Assembly: GCF_000812875.1 (NCBI RefSeq) | Contig: NZ_JSYK01000002.1 | Coordinates: 591,035 to 655,034 of the forward strand | DNA: 64,000 bases | Direction of reading: 5' to 3' | Source of the DNA: Kaistella solincola | GTDB lineage: Bacteria; Bacteroidota; Bacteroidia; Flavobacteriales; Weeksellaceae | Shown: positions 36,071 to 45,124 of the stretch, one piece after another | Layout: each line of letters opens with the position of its first letter | How positions within the stretch are numbered: the stretch's first letter is position 1 | Program-made: the position numbers and the translations under genes | Notes under the pieces: model-generated | Seen by the model: only the letters and a program-made list of their open reading frames with translations | Databases searched by the model: none | What the model was told of the DNA's origin: nothing

Positions 36071-38209
36071 ATGAAAAGAATTTTTTTACTGCTCACTTTT
36101 ATGCTGAGCTTTCTGCAACTGAAAGCAGATGAGGGAATGTGGCTTTTGACCATGATTAAAAGATTGAACGGTGTAGACCTTCAAAAACAAGGATTAAAAC
36201 TTACCGCAGAAGAAATATATTCTGTGAACAATTCCAGCTTAAAAGATGCTATTGTGCAGTTTGGCGGCGGGTGTACCGCAGAAATGGTTTCCAAGGAAGG
36301 TTTGCTTTTCACGAATCACCACTGTGGTTACGGAAATATCGCAGCACTTTCTACCCCGGAAAAGGACCATTTAACCAATGGTTTCTGGGCGATGAAAAGA
36401 AGTGAAGAACTTCCTGCTAAAGGTTTATCTGTACGGTTTTTGGTGAGAATGGACGATGTTTCCAAAAGAATCAACGCAAAACTGAACAACACCATGTCTG
36501 CAGATGAAAGAAAAAATATCATCGATGCAGAATACAAACTCATCCAGAACGAAAATTCTGAAAACGGAAAATATACCGTTGTAGTTCGGGATTTTTTCAA
36601 CGGAAATGAATTTTACTATTTCGTTTACCAGGATTTTAAAGATGTAAGATTGGTTGGAACTCCGCCAAATTCTTTAGGTAAATTCGGTGGCGATACCGAT
36701 AACTGGGAATGGCCAAGACATACCGTAGATTTCTCTGTCTTCCGTGTCTATGCTGATGCCAACAATAATCCAGCGGAATATTCGGCTACCAACGTGCCGA
36801 TGAAACCAAAACATTCGCTTCCTATTTCATTGAAAGGTTACAAACCTGGTGATTTCACCATGATTCTTGGTTTCCCGGGAAGAACCAACCGTTTTTTACC
36901 ATCTTTCGGTATTGAGCAAATGGTGAACAAAGATTATCCGGCTTGGGTAGAAGCTTCTAAAGTTGCCATGGATGTTATGAAAAAATACATGGACAAAGAC
37001 CAGGCGACCAAATTAGACTACGCTTCACAATACGCAAGTGTGGCAAACTACTGGAAAAACAGACAGGGAACCATCGATGCTGTCGAGAAAAACGGAACAG
37101 TTGCTGACAAGCAAAAATTGGAAGCTAAATTCCAGGCTTGGGCACTTTTACCTGCTAATGAAGAAATGTACGGAACAGTTCTTCAGGACTTGAAAAACAA
37201 TTACGCACAGTTTTCTAACAGAAATGTGGAGAGAAATTACGCGTCACAACTTCAGAGAAATGCCAAATACATCGGTATTGCCTATCAGTTAGGTTCATTA
37301 TTGAAAACTTACGCAGATCAGGATGCAACGGCTCGTCTTTCGATGAAACCAAAAGTTGAAGATGCAATCAACAGACTTTACGACAAAATAAACGTAAAAC
37401 TGGAAGGTGAAATGTTGAACTCCATGGTGGCGCTTTACCAGCAAAGAGTTACAAAAGGTGATTCTTCGCCAACGCTTTTAGCTGCAGATGCGAAAAACCT
37501 TTCTACAATGGCATACGCTTCTATTTTTGCAACGAAAGAGTCAGCGATGAATTTCCTAAACAATCCGGACAGACTGAAAATTGATGCAGATCCGCTATTG
37601 AAATTGGCTAACGGTTTTGTTAACGACCAGAAATTAGGTGCTGAAAAATATGCTAAAGTTGATGAAGCTTTCGCAAAAAATAACCGAATCTTCTTAGATG
37701 GTTTAAGAAAATCCCTTCCGGATCAAGCATTTTATCCGGACGCGAATTCTACAATGCGTTTAACTTACGGTTCTATCAGCACTTTGCCGGAAAGAGAAGA
37801 CCGCAACTACGCGGGTATTTCTGAGAAAAATAACTACTATACCGACATCAACGGAATGGTGGCGAAATACAAAAAAGGTGATGAAGAATTCGATTTGCCA
37901 CAGCGCTTTTTAGACTTGGTGAAAAAGAAAGATTTCGGCCAATATAAAGACAAAAAAGGATTTATGCCGGTAAACTTCCTGTCGGACAACGATATCACCG
38001 GAGGAAACTCAGGCTCACCGGTTCTTGATGGCGAAGGAAGATTGCTTGGTTTGGCTTTCGATGGAAACAGCGAAGCGTTAAGCGGGGATATTATCTTCGA
38101 TCCGAAATTGCAGAAAACCATCAGTGTGGATGTGAGAATGGTGCTTTGGACCATTGAAAAATACGGAAACGCAGGTCACTTGATCAGTGAAATGGAATTG
38201 GTAAAATAA
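36071..38209 (+). CDS. S46 family dipeptidyl-peptidase (DPP7-type)
   Basis: 712-residue S46 peptidase, exactly the usual DPP7 size. A signal peptide (MKRIFLLLTFMLSFLQLKA) sends it to the periplasm. The catalytic His is in FTNHHCGYGN (about residue 83) and the catalytic Ser is 647 in GGNSGSPVLD. The residue 18 positions beyond that Ser, which sets P1 specificity, is Gly665 (LAFDGNSEA), as in DPP7 (hydrophobic P1); DPP11 has Arg there for Asp/Glu. It releases dipeptides from oligopeptides for uptake. Monocistronic, with a terminator downstream. Confidence 0.94.
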   Translation: MKRIFLLLTFMLSFLQLKADEGMWLLTMIKRLNGVDLQKQGLKLTAEEIYSVNNSSLKDAIVQFGGGCTAEMVSKEGLLFTNHHCGYGNIAALSTPEKDHLTNGFWAMKRSEELPAKGLSVRFLVRMDDVSKRINAKLNNTMSADERKNIIDAEYKLIQNENSENGKYTVVVRDFFNGNEFYYFVYQDFKDVRLVGTPPNSLGKFGGDTDNWEWPRHTVDFSVFRVYADANNNPAEYSATNVPMKPKHSLPISLKGYKPGDFTMILGFPGRTNRFLPSFGIEQMVNKDYPAWVEASKVAMDVMKKYMDKDQATKLDYASQYASVANYWKNRQGTIDAVEKNGTVADKQKLEAKFQAWALLPANEEMYGTVLQDLKNNYAQFSNRNVERNYASQLQRNAKYIGIAYQLGSLLKTYADQDATARLSMKPKVEDAINRLYDKINVKLEGEMLNSMVALYQQRVTKGDSSPTLLAADAKNLSTMAYASIFATKESAMNFLNNPDRLKIDADPLLKLANGFVNDQKLGAEKYAKVDEAFAKNNRIFLDGLRKSLPDQAFYPDANSTMRLTYGSISTLPEREDRNYAGISEKNNYYTDINGMVAKYKKGDEEFDLPQRFLDLVKKKDFGQYKDKKGFMPVNFLSDNDITGGNSGSPVLDGEGRLLGLAFDGNSEALSGDIIFDPKLQKTISVDVRMVLWTIEKYGNAGHLISEMELVK

Positions 38210-38236
38210 CGAAAAGGTTTTCCTTTAAATAAGAAG

Positions 38237-38264
38237 ACTGCTGAAATTTTTCAGCAGTTTTTTT
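38237..38264 (+). terminator. rho-independent terminator
   Basis: ACTGCTGAAA (38237-38246) pairs with TTTCAGCAGT (38249-38258), followed by a T run. It ends the DPP7 transcript. Confidence 0.85.
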
Positions 38265-38312
38265 GTGCTTAAAAGCGGAATTTTTAATAATGTTTAATTA
38301 TTAATGAAAAAT

Positions 38313-38566
38313 ATAAAACCAAAAAATACCGTGCTTTAAGGGCAAATTTTTCTAGACTTTAAAACCAAAAAATCTGGCAATTTAACCCGGAATTTTAATA
38401 TTTGAAGAGATGAATGTTGACTGGTTTTTGAAGTATTAAAATCGAAAAAATTACCTGCTTTAAAGCCGAATTTTTTCAATTTTAAAACTAATATTTCCAA
38501 TGCAAAAATTGATTATTCGAAAACATTAAAACAAAAAAATATGCCGCTGAAACGGCATATATTTCA
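38313..38566. repeat. four degenerate copies of an A/T-flanked hairpin unit
   Basis: The gap between DPP7 and the ROK kinase holds no gene. It contains four related units of about 40 bp at 38313-38352, 38359-38396, 38435-38477 and 38527-38566. Each runs TTAAAAC or similar, an A tract, a short C/G core around CTTTAA or a variant, then a T tract and C. The last folds best (ATATGCCG/CGGCATAT, 38540-38561). Related single copies occur at 2924-2954 and about 8085, 8143, 33906 and 35950. Confidence 0.6.
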
Positions 38567-38616
38567 AATTTACAAAAAGCAAAAAAAAGGTCTTTTTGCA
38601 GCTAAGAAAGTAGTTA

Positions 38617-39585
38617 TTATTTTTCCCAAACCAAAGCGCTGGCGCCTAAAATTGCGGCATCAGCTTCATTCAGCTCGCTGAAAACCAATGAAACTTTATT
38701 TCGGAAAATCGGTAAAAGATTGCGCTCCATGTGAAGTTTTGTAGGTTTCAAAATGAAATCTCCGGCTTTGATAACACCGCCAAAAAGCAAAATAGCTTCG
38801 GGTGAGGAAAACATCACAAAATTAGCCAGTGCTTCGCCCAGTTTCTGGCCGGTATAGCGAAAGACTTCAATTGCAGTTTCGTCGCCGGCAATGGCGCATT
38901 CATACACCACTTTAGAACTGATGTCTTCTTCCGGATAATTGTTAAGCATTGAACTGGGGAATTCAGCGCGCATTTTCTTCGCGGTAATCGCAATTCCCGT
39001 CGCAGATGCGTAGGCTTCCAGAGAACCTTCAGAGCCGGTACTCCAGTGCTTTCTGCCGCCAGGTTTCACGATCGTATGTCCAAGTTCGCCCGCGAAACCA
39101 TCGTGACCGTAAAGCAGCTGTCCATTGGTGATAATTCCGCTTCCTACGCCGGTTCCCAAAGTCATCATAATGAAATCTTTCATACCGCGCGCAGCACCAA
39201 ACATCATTTCGCCAAGTGCCGCAGCATTGGCATCGTTGGTCATTTTGCAGCGTACACCGAACTTTTTAGTCATGAGATCCGCAAACGGCACAATACCTTT
39301 CCAGTTCAGGTTTGGTGCCTGCTCAATCGTTCCGGTATAATAATTTGCATTCGGTGCGCCGACACCAATTCCGTCAAGTTTTTCTTCATCGCAATGTCTG
39401 GCAATGAGTGGCGTAAGATTTTCGTATAAAGCGTCGATAAAGTCTTCCACAAGCGGGAAATCGTCGGTTTTTAAGCTGCCTTTTTCTAAAATCTGGCCCC
39501 GATGATTTACAAGTCCGAATTTGGTATTGGTACCGCCGATATCAATACCGAGTGCAACTTGTTGCGAAAGATCTACTAATGCCAT
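38617..39585 (-). CDS. ROK family sugar kinase (glucokinase-like)
   Basis: 322-residue ROK kinase. ATP-binding GIDIGGTNTKFGLV is at the N-terminus, GVGAPNANYYTG and NDANAAALGE with the catalytic Asp in the middle, and TLGTGVGSGII follows. It probably phosphorylates glucose or a related hexose in the cytoplasm. The family zinc motif CxCGxxGCxE is replaced by HWSTGSEGSLEAY, with no cysteine left, although the preceding GELGHTIVKPGGR is conserved. Separate from secA, about 100 nt away beyond a terminator. Confidence 0.87.
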   Translation of the reverse strand: MALVDLSQQVALGIDIGGTNTKFGLVNHRGQILEKGSLKTDDFPLVEDFIDALYENLTPLIARHCDEEKLDGIGVGAPNANYYTGTIEQAPNLNWKGIVPFADLMTKKFGVRCKMTNDANAAALGEMMFGAARGMKDFIMMTLGTGVGSGIITNGQLLYGHDGFAGELGHTIVKPGGRKHWSTGSEGSLEAYASATGIAITAKKMRAEFPSSMLNNYPEEDISSKVVYECAIAGDETAIEVFRYTGQKLGEALANFVMFSSPEAILLFGGVIKAGDFILKPTKLHMERNLLPIFRNKVSLVFSELNEADAAILGASALVWEK

Positions 39586-39633
39586 TTATCTATTTTTATG
39601 GCATTAAAAGTACAAAAAATTAAAATGTGCGCA

Positions 39634-39665
39634 CAAAAAAACTTCTCCAGCAGGCTGAAGAAGTT
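39634..39665 (-). terminator. terminator after secA
   Basis: AACTTCT-C-CAGC (39640-39651) pairs with GCTG-A-AGAAGTT (39654-39665), one mismatch, with a T run on the minus strand. It is 20 nt past the secA stop. Confidence 0.8.
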
Positions 39666-39685
39666 TGGTATTTAGAAAGTGTTAA

Positions 39686-42600
39686 TTACGCCGGGATTTC
39701 GCCTTTGTAAAGGAAAGAAATAATTTCTTTGTTTACTCTTTCCACCATTTCAGTGAAAAGGTAAAAAGATTCCTGTTTGTAGATTACGAGCGGATCTTTC
39801 TGCTCGTAAACCGCGCCTTGTGAGGAACGACGAAGGTCGTCCATTTCTCTGAGGTGAAGTTTCCAGTTTTCATCGATAATCGCTAAAGAAATATTTTTTT
39901 CGAAATCGTTTATTAAGGATTCACATTTCGATTCGTAAGCTTCTTTTAAATCCGTTACAATTGTCATGGTTTTAATGCCGTCGGTAAACGGAACCTGAAT
40001 CATTTTAAACATTGAGCCCTGGTTTTGGTAAACGTTTTCGATGATCGGATAAGATTTTTCTTTCAAAAGATTCAGCTTCATCTGGTAATCGTCGGATGCA
40101 GCTTTGTATAAAATATCGGTAAGTTCCGGAACCTGTTTTGTTTTGAAATCGTTTTCACTAAATGGAGTTTCCATGGTGAAAAATTTAATGATTTCATATT
40201 CAAGCTCTTTGAAATCGCCTTCCAGTTTTCCGCGCGAAACTAAAGATTGCGCAACATCGAAAATCATGTTGGAAATATCGTATTTCAGGTGGTCACCGAA
40301 GAGTGCATTTTTTCTTCTTTTGTAGATAACGTCGCGCTGTTTGTTCATCACGTCGTCATATTCCAAAAGTTTTTTACGGACACCAAAGTTATTTTCCTCA
40401 ACTTTTTTCTGTGCTCTTTCGATGGATTTTGAGATCATACCGTGCTGAATAACTTCGCCTTCTTTATGACCCATTTTGTCCATCATTTTCGCAATTCTTT
40501 CAGAACCGAAAAGACGCATCAAATTGTCTTCAAGGGAAACATAGAACTGAGAACTACCCGGATCTCCCTGACGACCGGCACGACCGCGCAGCTGTCTGTC
40601 CACACGTCGGGAATCGTGTCTTTCTGTACCAATGATTGCTAAACCGCCGTTTTTCTTTACTTCTCCCTGTAGTTTAATATCGGTACCACGACCTGCCATG
40701 TTGGTTGCGATGGTTACAACACCAGGTCCACCTGCCATTGCTACGATTTCCGCTTCACGAGCGTGAAGTTTCGCGTTCAAGACATTATGCTGAATTTTTC
40801 TGAGCTGAAGCGCTCTGGATAGCAACTGAGAGATTTCTACTGAAGTGGTACCCACCAAAACCGGTCGGCCATCTGCGGTTAATCTTTCAATTTCTTCAAT
40901 TACTGCGTTATATTTTTCTCGGTTGGTTTTGTAAACCAAATCCTGTCTGTCATCTCTGATAATTGGTTTATTGGTTGGGATAACCACTACATCCAGTTTA
41001 TAGATTTCCCAAAGTTCGCCTGCTTCAGTTTCTGCTGTACCCGTCATCCCCGCAAGTTTGTTGTACATACGGAAATAGTTCTGAAGCGTAATTGTTGCAA
41101 AAGTTTGGGTTGCAGCTTCGATCTTTACATTTTCTTTCGCTTCGATCGCCTGGTGAAGTCCGTCGGAATAACGTCTTCCTTCCATAATACGGCCGGTTTG
41201 CTCGTCCACGATTTTTACCTCGCCGTCGATAACCACGTATTCATCATCTTTTTCAAATAGGGTGTAAGCTTTAAGCAATTGGTTCAAAGTGTGAACGCGC
41301 TCAGATTTTACCGCAAAATCACTGAATAATTTTTCTTTAGCTTCAAACTCTTCTTCTTTGGTTAAATTTTTAGCTTCAACTTCTGCAATTTCAGTTCCGA
41401 TGTCCTGCAAAACGAAGAAATCCTTATCTTCATTTCCCGCAGACATATATTCTACACCTTTATCGGTAAGGTCAATCTGGTTGTTTTTTTCGTCGATAAC
41501 GAAATATAAATCTTTATCAACAATCGGCATATCGCGGTTGTTGTCCGCCATATATTGTCCTTCGACTTTTTGAAGAAGCGATTTGTGACCACTTTCAGAA
41601 AGGAATTTTATAAGCTGACGGTTTTTTGGTAAACCTCTGTATGCTTGCAAAAGTTTAAAACCACCTTCTTTTGTATTTCCGTTGTTAATGAGTTTTTTAG
41701 CTTCATTAAAAATGGCGCTCACCGTTTTTTTCTGAATTTCCACAATTCGGTCAACGGAAGGTTTTAAAGTATCAAATTCCTGACGGTCACCTTGTGGGAC
41801 TGGCCCGGAAATAATTAATGGTGTTCTGGCGTCATCAACCAAAACTGAATCAACCTCATCGACAATGGCATAATTCAACTCACCCTGAACCAATTCAGAA
41901 GGTGAAGTCACCATATTATCTCTTAAATAATCGAAACCAAATTCATTGTTGGTTCCGTAAGTAATGCTAGATTGGTAAGCTTTTCTTCGCGCATCAGAAT
42001 TCGGCTGATGAAGGTCGATACAGTCGATAGAAAGCCCGTGGAATTGGTAAAGCGGCCCCATCCATGCGGAGTCACGTTTTGCCAGGTAGTCGTTTACGGT
42101 TACTACGTGTACACCACGACCCGGAAGCGCGTTTAGGTAAATTGGTAAGGTTCCAACCAAAGTTTTACCTTCACCTGTCGCCATCTCCGCGATTTTACCG
42201 TTATGCAAAACTACACCACCGATAAATTGCACGTCATAATGCACCATATCCCACTGGATCGGTGTTCCGGCAGCATCCCAATGATTTTTCCAAACTGCAG
42301 TATCGCCGTCTAATTCCACAAAATCTCTCGTGGCAGCAAGCTGGCGGTCCATTTCTGTGGCTTGTACGCGGATTTCTCCGTTTTGTGCCAGTCTGCGTGA
42401 AGTTTCTTTAATGAGCGCAAAAGCTTCAGGTAAAATATCCGAAAGTACTTTTTCTTCGATCTGATAAGAATCTTTTTTCAGCGCTTCTATTTTAGCAAAA
42501 AGGGCTTCTTTCTCATCAATATTTGATGAGTTTTTTATCTGTTCTTTGGTCTGTTCAATCTGTGCTGAAATTTCCGCGGTTGCCGTTTTCAGTTTTTCTT

Positions 42601-42757
42601 TAAATTCAGCAGTTTTCTGTCGTAAGCCATCATCCGACAATTCGGCGATGTTTGATTCTGCTGCTTTTATTCTGCTTACAACTTTTTTTACGTCTTTAAG
42701 ATCAGTTATATTTTTATCACCAAGAAAACCTTTAAGAACTTTGTCTATAAAACCCAT
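39686..42757 (-). CDS. secA: preprotein translocase ATPase SecA
   Basis: 1023-residue motor that drives proteins through SecYEG. Walker A region is [14 protein letters not shown] and Walker [30 protein letters not shown] and [16 protein letters not shown] are helicase motifs. The protein is longer than E. coli SecA through internal insertions (for instance about residues 330-450), as is usual in Bacteroidota. It ends [14 protein letters not shown], so it lacks the C-terminal zinc-binding tail that binds SecB. Upstream gap 42758-42872 holds an AT-rich dyad (TTTTAGA...TCTAAAA). Confidence 0.97.
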   Translation of the reverse strand: MGFIDKVLKGFLGDKNITDLKDVKKVVSRIKAAESNIAELSDDGLRQKTAEFKEKLKTATAEISAQIEQTKEQIKNSSNIDEKEALFAKIEALKKDSYQIEEKVLSDILPEAFALIKETSRRLAQNGEIRVQATEMDRQLAATRDFVELDGDTAVWKNHWDAAGTPIQWDMVHYDVQFIGGVVLHNGKIAEMATGEGKTLVGTLPIYLNALPGRGVHVVTVNDYLAKRDSAWMGPLYQFHGLSIDCIDLHQPNSDARRKAYQSSITYGTNNEFGFDYLRDNMVTSPSELVQGELNYAIVDEVDSVLVDDARTPLIISGPVPQGDRQEFDTLKPSVDRIVEIQKKTVSAIFNEAKKLINNGNTKEGGFKLLQAYRGLPKNRQLIKFLSESGHKSLLQKVEGQYMADNNRDMPIVDKDLYFVIDEKNNQIDLTDKGVEYMSAGNEDKDFFVLQDIGTEIAEVEAKNLTKEEEFEAKEKLFSDFAVKSERVHTLNQLLKAYTLFEKDDEYVVIDGEVKIVDEQTGRIMEGRRYSDGLHQAIEAKENVKIEAATQTFATITLQNYFRMYNKLAGMTGTAETEAGELWEIYKLDVVVIPTNKPIIRDDRQDLVYKTNREKYNAVIEEIERLTADGRPVLVGTTSVEISQLLSRALQLRKIQHNVLNAKLHAREAEIVAMAGGPGVVTIATNMAGRGTDIKLQGEVKKNGGLAIIGTERHDSRRVDRQLRGRAGRQGDPGSSQFYVSLEDNLMRLFGSERIAKMMDKMGHKEGEVIQHGMISKSIERAQKKVEENNFGVRKKLLEYDDVMNKQRDVIYKRRKNALFGDHLKYDISNMIFDVAQSLVSRGKLEGDFKELEYEIIKFFTMETPFSENDFKTKQVPELTDILYKAASDDYQMKLNLLKEKSYPIIENVYQNQGSMFKMIQVPFTDGIKTMTIVTDLKEAYESKCESLINDFEKNISLAIIDENWKLHLREMDDLRRSSQGAVYEQKDPLVIYKQESFYLFTEMVERVNKEIISFLYKGEIPA

Positions 42758-42872
42758 ACTATTTACTTTAAGCTTATGTGGAAAAACACGCCGCTATTTA
42801 AAATTTTAAAATTTTTAGAATTTTTCTAAAATATAAAAGCCGATAGCCAAAGATGACCACCGACTGTGTTTT

Positions 42873-43094
42873 TTAATATTCATCTTCATTCCAGAGGAAG
42901 TCATCGTCGGTTGGATAATCGCTCCAAACCTCTTCGATGGATTCATAAATTTCCCCTTCATCTTCTATTGCCTGAAGGTTTTCTACCACCTCCATTGGTG
43001 CGCCTGTTCGTATTGCATAATCAATAAGTTCTGCCTTTGTCATCGGCCAGGGTGCGTCGCTCAGATAAGAAGCCAATTCTAATGTCCAATACAT
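42873..43094 (-). CDS. DUF2795 domain-containing protein
   Basis: 73-residue acidic protein. MYWTLELASYLSDAPWPMTKAELIDYAIRTGAPMEVVENLQ matches the small DUF2795 family, frequent in Bacteroidota and without known function. The C-terminal half is rich in Asp, Glu and Trp. It lies upstream of secA on the same strand, with its own promoter. Confidence 0.85.
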   Translation of the reverse strand: MYWTLELASYLSDAPWPMTKAELIDYAIRTGAPMEVVENLQAIEDEGEIYESIEEVWSDYPTDDDFLWNEDEY

Positions 43095-43110
43095 ATCATT
43101 TTATTTTTTG

Positions 43111-43118
43111 CAAAAGTA
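43111..43118 (-). promoter_or_regulatory. -7 box (TACTTTTG) before the DUF2795 gene
   Basis: On the minus strand TACTTTTG fits TAnnTTTG and ends 16 nt before the ATG at 43094. Confidence 0.5.
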
Positions 43119-43191
43119 TAAAAATAGGCGACATAAAAAAGGTTTTTGTCGCTGATTTTCAACAAACTTTGGTTATTATTTTCATTCAATT

Positions 43192-44220
43192 TCAGGAACC
43201 TTTTCTCAAAAACCATTCCACAAACTTTTTTATGCCATTTGGGAAATGGGTCACCGGTTGATAACCGAGCAAAGCCTTGGCTTTATGGATGTCGGCGTGT
43301 GTTTTTTGCACATCACCAGGCTGCATTGGCAAAGGGTTTTTCCGTGCTTTTGTCTGCAGCTCATTTTCTATGGTTTCCACCATTTCATTTAATGTCACCA
43401 CCTGATTTTCGCCGAGGTTAATAATTTCATAAACCGACGTGCGTGTTTCCAAATGGGTGACTGCTTTTTGAATACCTTCAATGATATCATCGATGTAGGT
43501 ATAATCCCGTGCTGTGGAACCATCTCCATAAAACGGAATTTCGGCGTTATTACTGATGTTTTTCGTGAATTTATGTATTGCAAGATCAGGTCTTTGCCGC
43601 GGTCCGTAAACGGTAAAAAACCGAAGGTGAATCATGTTTATACCGTAAAGATGATGGTAAACATGACCTAAAATCTCGGTGCATTTTTTAGTGGCCGCGT
43701 ACGGAGAAATTGGTTCATCAACACGGTCATCTTCATGAAAAGGAACATGCTCATTATTGCCGTAAACGCTGGAACTTGAAGCAGATATAAACTTTTGGAT
43801 ATCAAATTTTTTCGTCAGTTCCCACAAATGCATGGTGCCTCTAATATTTACTTCCTCGTAATCCAACGGTTTTTCGATGGACGGTCGCACACCTGCAAGC
43901 GCCGCGAGATGGATAACCATGTCGATTTTATGCTTTTCAAATATTTTTTCAAGCCCGGCGAAATCGCGGATATCCTGGTAATAAAGCTGGTAATGTTTGG
44001 TGGAAGTTTCAAATATAAGTTTCTGAATATCAAGTTCTTTTTCATGAAAACTGAATTCGGAAGTTTTTCGCACCGATTCGAGCGTATTTTTGATTTTTAC
44101 CCTGTAGTCATAAAAATCATCAAAATTGTCTATGTTAATGACAGAATGTCCGCTCTTCAGCAAATGTTCCACAAGGTGCGAGCCGATAAATCCGCTTCCG
44201 CCAGTAACTAGATAATTCAT
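43192..44220 (-). CDS. NAD-dependent sugar epimerase (UDP-glucuronate 4-epimerase-like)
   Basis: 342-residue extended SDR. NAD motif VTGGSGFIGSHLVEHLL is at the N-terminus; catalytic Ser/Thr lies in SASSSSVYGNN and YxxxK in SPYAATKK. The central HLAALAGVRPSIEKPLDYEEVN and RFFTVYGPRQRPDLAI are characteristic of UDP-glucuronate or UDP-galacturonate 4-epimerases used in surface polysaccharides. The exact substrate is inferred from similarity of these motifs. Divergent from the DUF2797 gene. Confidence 0.87.
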   Translation of the reverse strand: MNYLVTGGSGFIGSHLVEHLLKSGHSVINIDNFDDFYDYRVKIKNTLESVRKTSEFSFHEKELDIQKLIFETSTKHYQLYYQDIRDFAGLEKIFEKHKIDMVIHLAALAGVRPSIEKPLDYEEVNIRGTMHLWELTKKFDIQKFISASSSSVYGNNEHVPFHEDDRVDEPISPYAATKKCTEILGHVYHHLYGINMIHLRFFTVYGPRQRPDLAIHKFTKNISNNAEIPFYGDGSTARDYTYIDDIIEGIQKAVTHLETRTSVYEIINLGENQVVTLNEMVETIENELQTKARKNPLPMQPGDVQKTHADIHKAKALLGYQPVTHFPNGIKKFVEWFLRKGS

Positions 44221-44285
44221 GTTGTGCTTTTAATCACACAAATTTAATTAAAATCAAATCATTAATTTTACTGAAATATTTAGCC

Positions 44286-45083
44286 ATGCAATTTACCGGA
44301 CAGCTCCTGAAAATGACGACGATTAACGGAAAACCCATTCAGTATTTCCTGAATCTTTCCCATGATCTTATTAATATGAATCAGGTCATCGGTAAAAATC
44401 TGAAAATTAAGCTCGTTGGTTACGAATGTGTAAACTGCGGACGCGACGATAAAATTTACCGCATGGGTTTCTGTAAAAAATGTTTTTTTGAAAGTCCGTA
44501 TGCGAGTGACACCATCATCCGGCCGGAACTTTCCACCGCACACCTCGGCATTGAAGAACGCGATCTGGAAGTTGAGCAAAAAATTCAGCTCGCGCCGCAC
44601 ATCGTATATTTGGCTTACACCGGCGATGTAAAAGTGGGTGTCACGCGCGAAACACAACTGCCAACGCGCTGGATTGATCAGGGTGCAACTTTTGCGCTGC
44701 CGATCGCGAAAACCGACAACCGCTACGAAGCCGGAATGATAGAAGTTGCGCTGAAAGAACATCTTGCCGACAAAACCAACTGGAAAAAAATGCTCGAAGA
44801 CGATTTTGAAGACGATTTGGACCTCGCAGATTTCCGGGAAAAAATAAAGGGTTATTTCCCCGAAAATTTTCAAAATTTCTATACCATGGAGCACGAAATG
44901 GAGCGGCTGGATTATCCATACGAAGCACCAGAAAAAATCTTGTCGTTCACGCTGGATAAAGTTCCGGAATTTGAAGGTGTTCTGCGCGGAATCAAAGGAC
45001 AATATTTATCTTTCGACGGCGGAAATTTCATAAATGTGAGAGGGCATGAGGGCTATGTCGTGCAGCTGGATGTTTCCAAGTAA
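44286..45083 (+). CDS. DUF2797 domain-containing protein
   Basis: 265-residue protein of the DUF2797 family. It has a probable zinc site in its first third (CVNCGRDDKIYRMGFCKKC, four Cys) followed by HIVYLAYTGDVKVGVTRETQ and WIDQGATFALPIA, a region resembling GIY-YIG-like folds. Function unknown; the zinc ribbon suggests nucleic-acid binding, which is inference. The AsmA-like gene follows after 41 nt. Confidence 0.87.
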   Translation: MQFTGQLLKMTTINGKPIQYFLNLSHDLINMNQVIGKNLKIKLVGYECVNCGRDDKIYRMGFCKKCFFESPYASDTIIRPELSTAHLGIEERDLEVEQKIQLAPHIVYLAYTGDVKVGVTRETQLPTRWIDQGATFALPIAKTDNRYEAGMIEVALKEHLADKTNWKKMLEDDFEDDLDLADFREKIKGYFPENFQNFYTMEHEMERLDYPYEAPEKILSFTLDKVPEFEGVLRGIKGQYLSFDGGNFINVRGHEGYVVQLDVSK

Positions 45084-45124
45084 TTTGCCGCAATTCGTGG
45101 CATAGATTTTTATTCATCCAAAGG

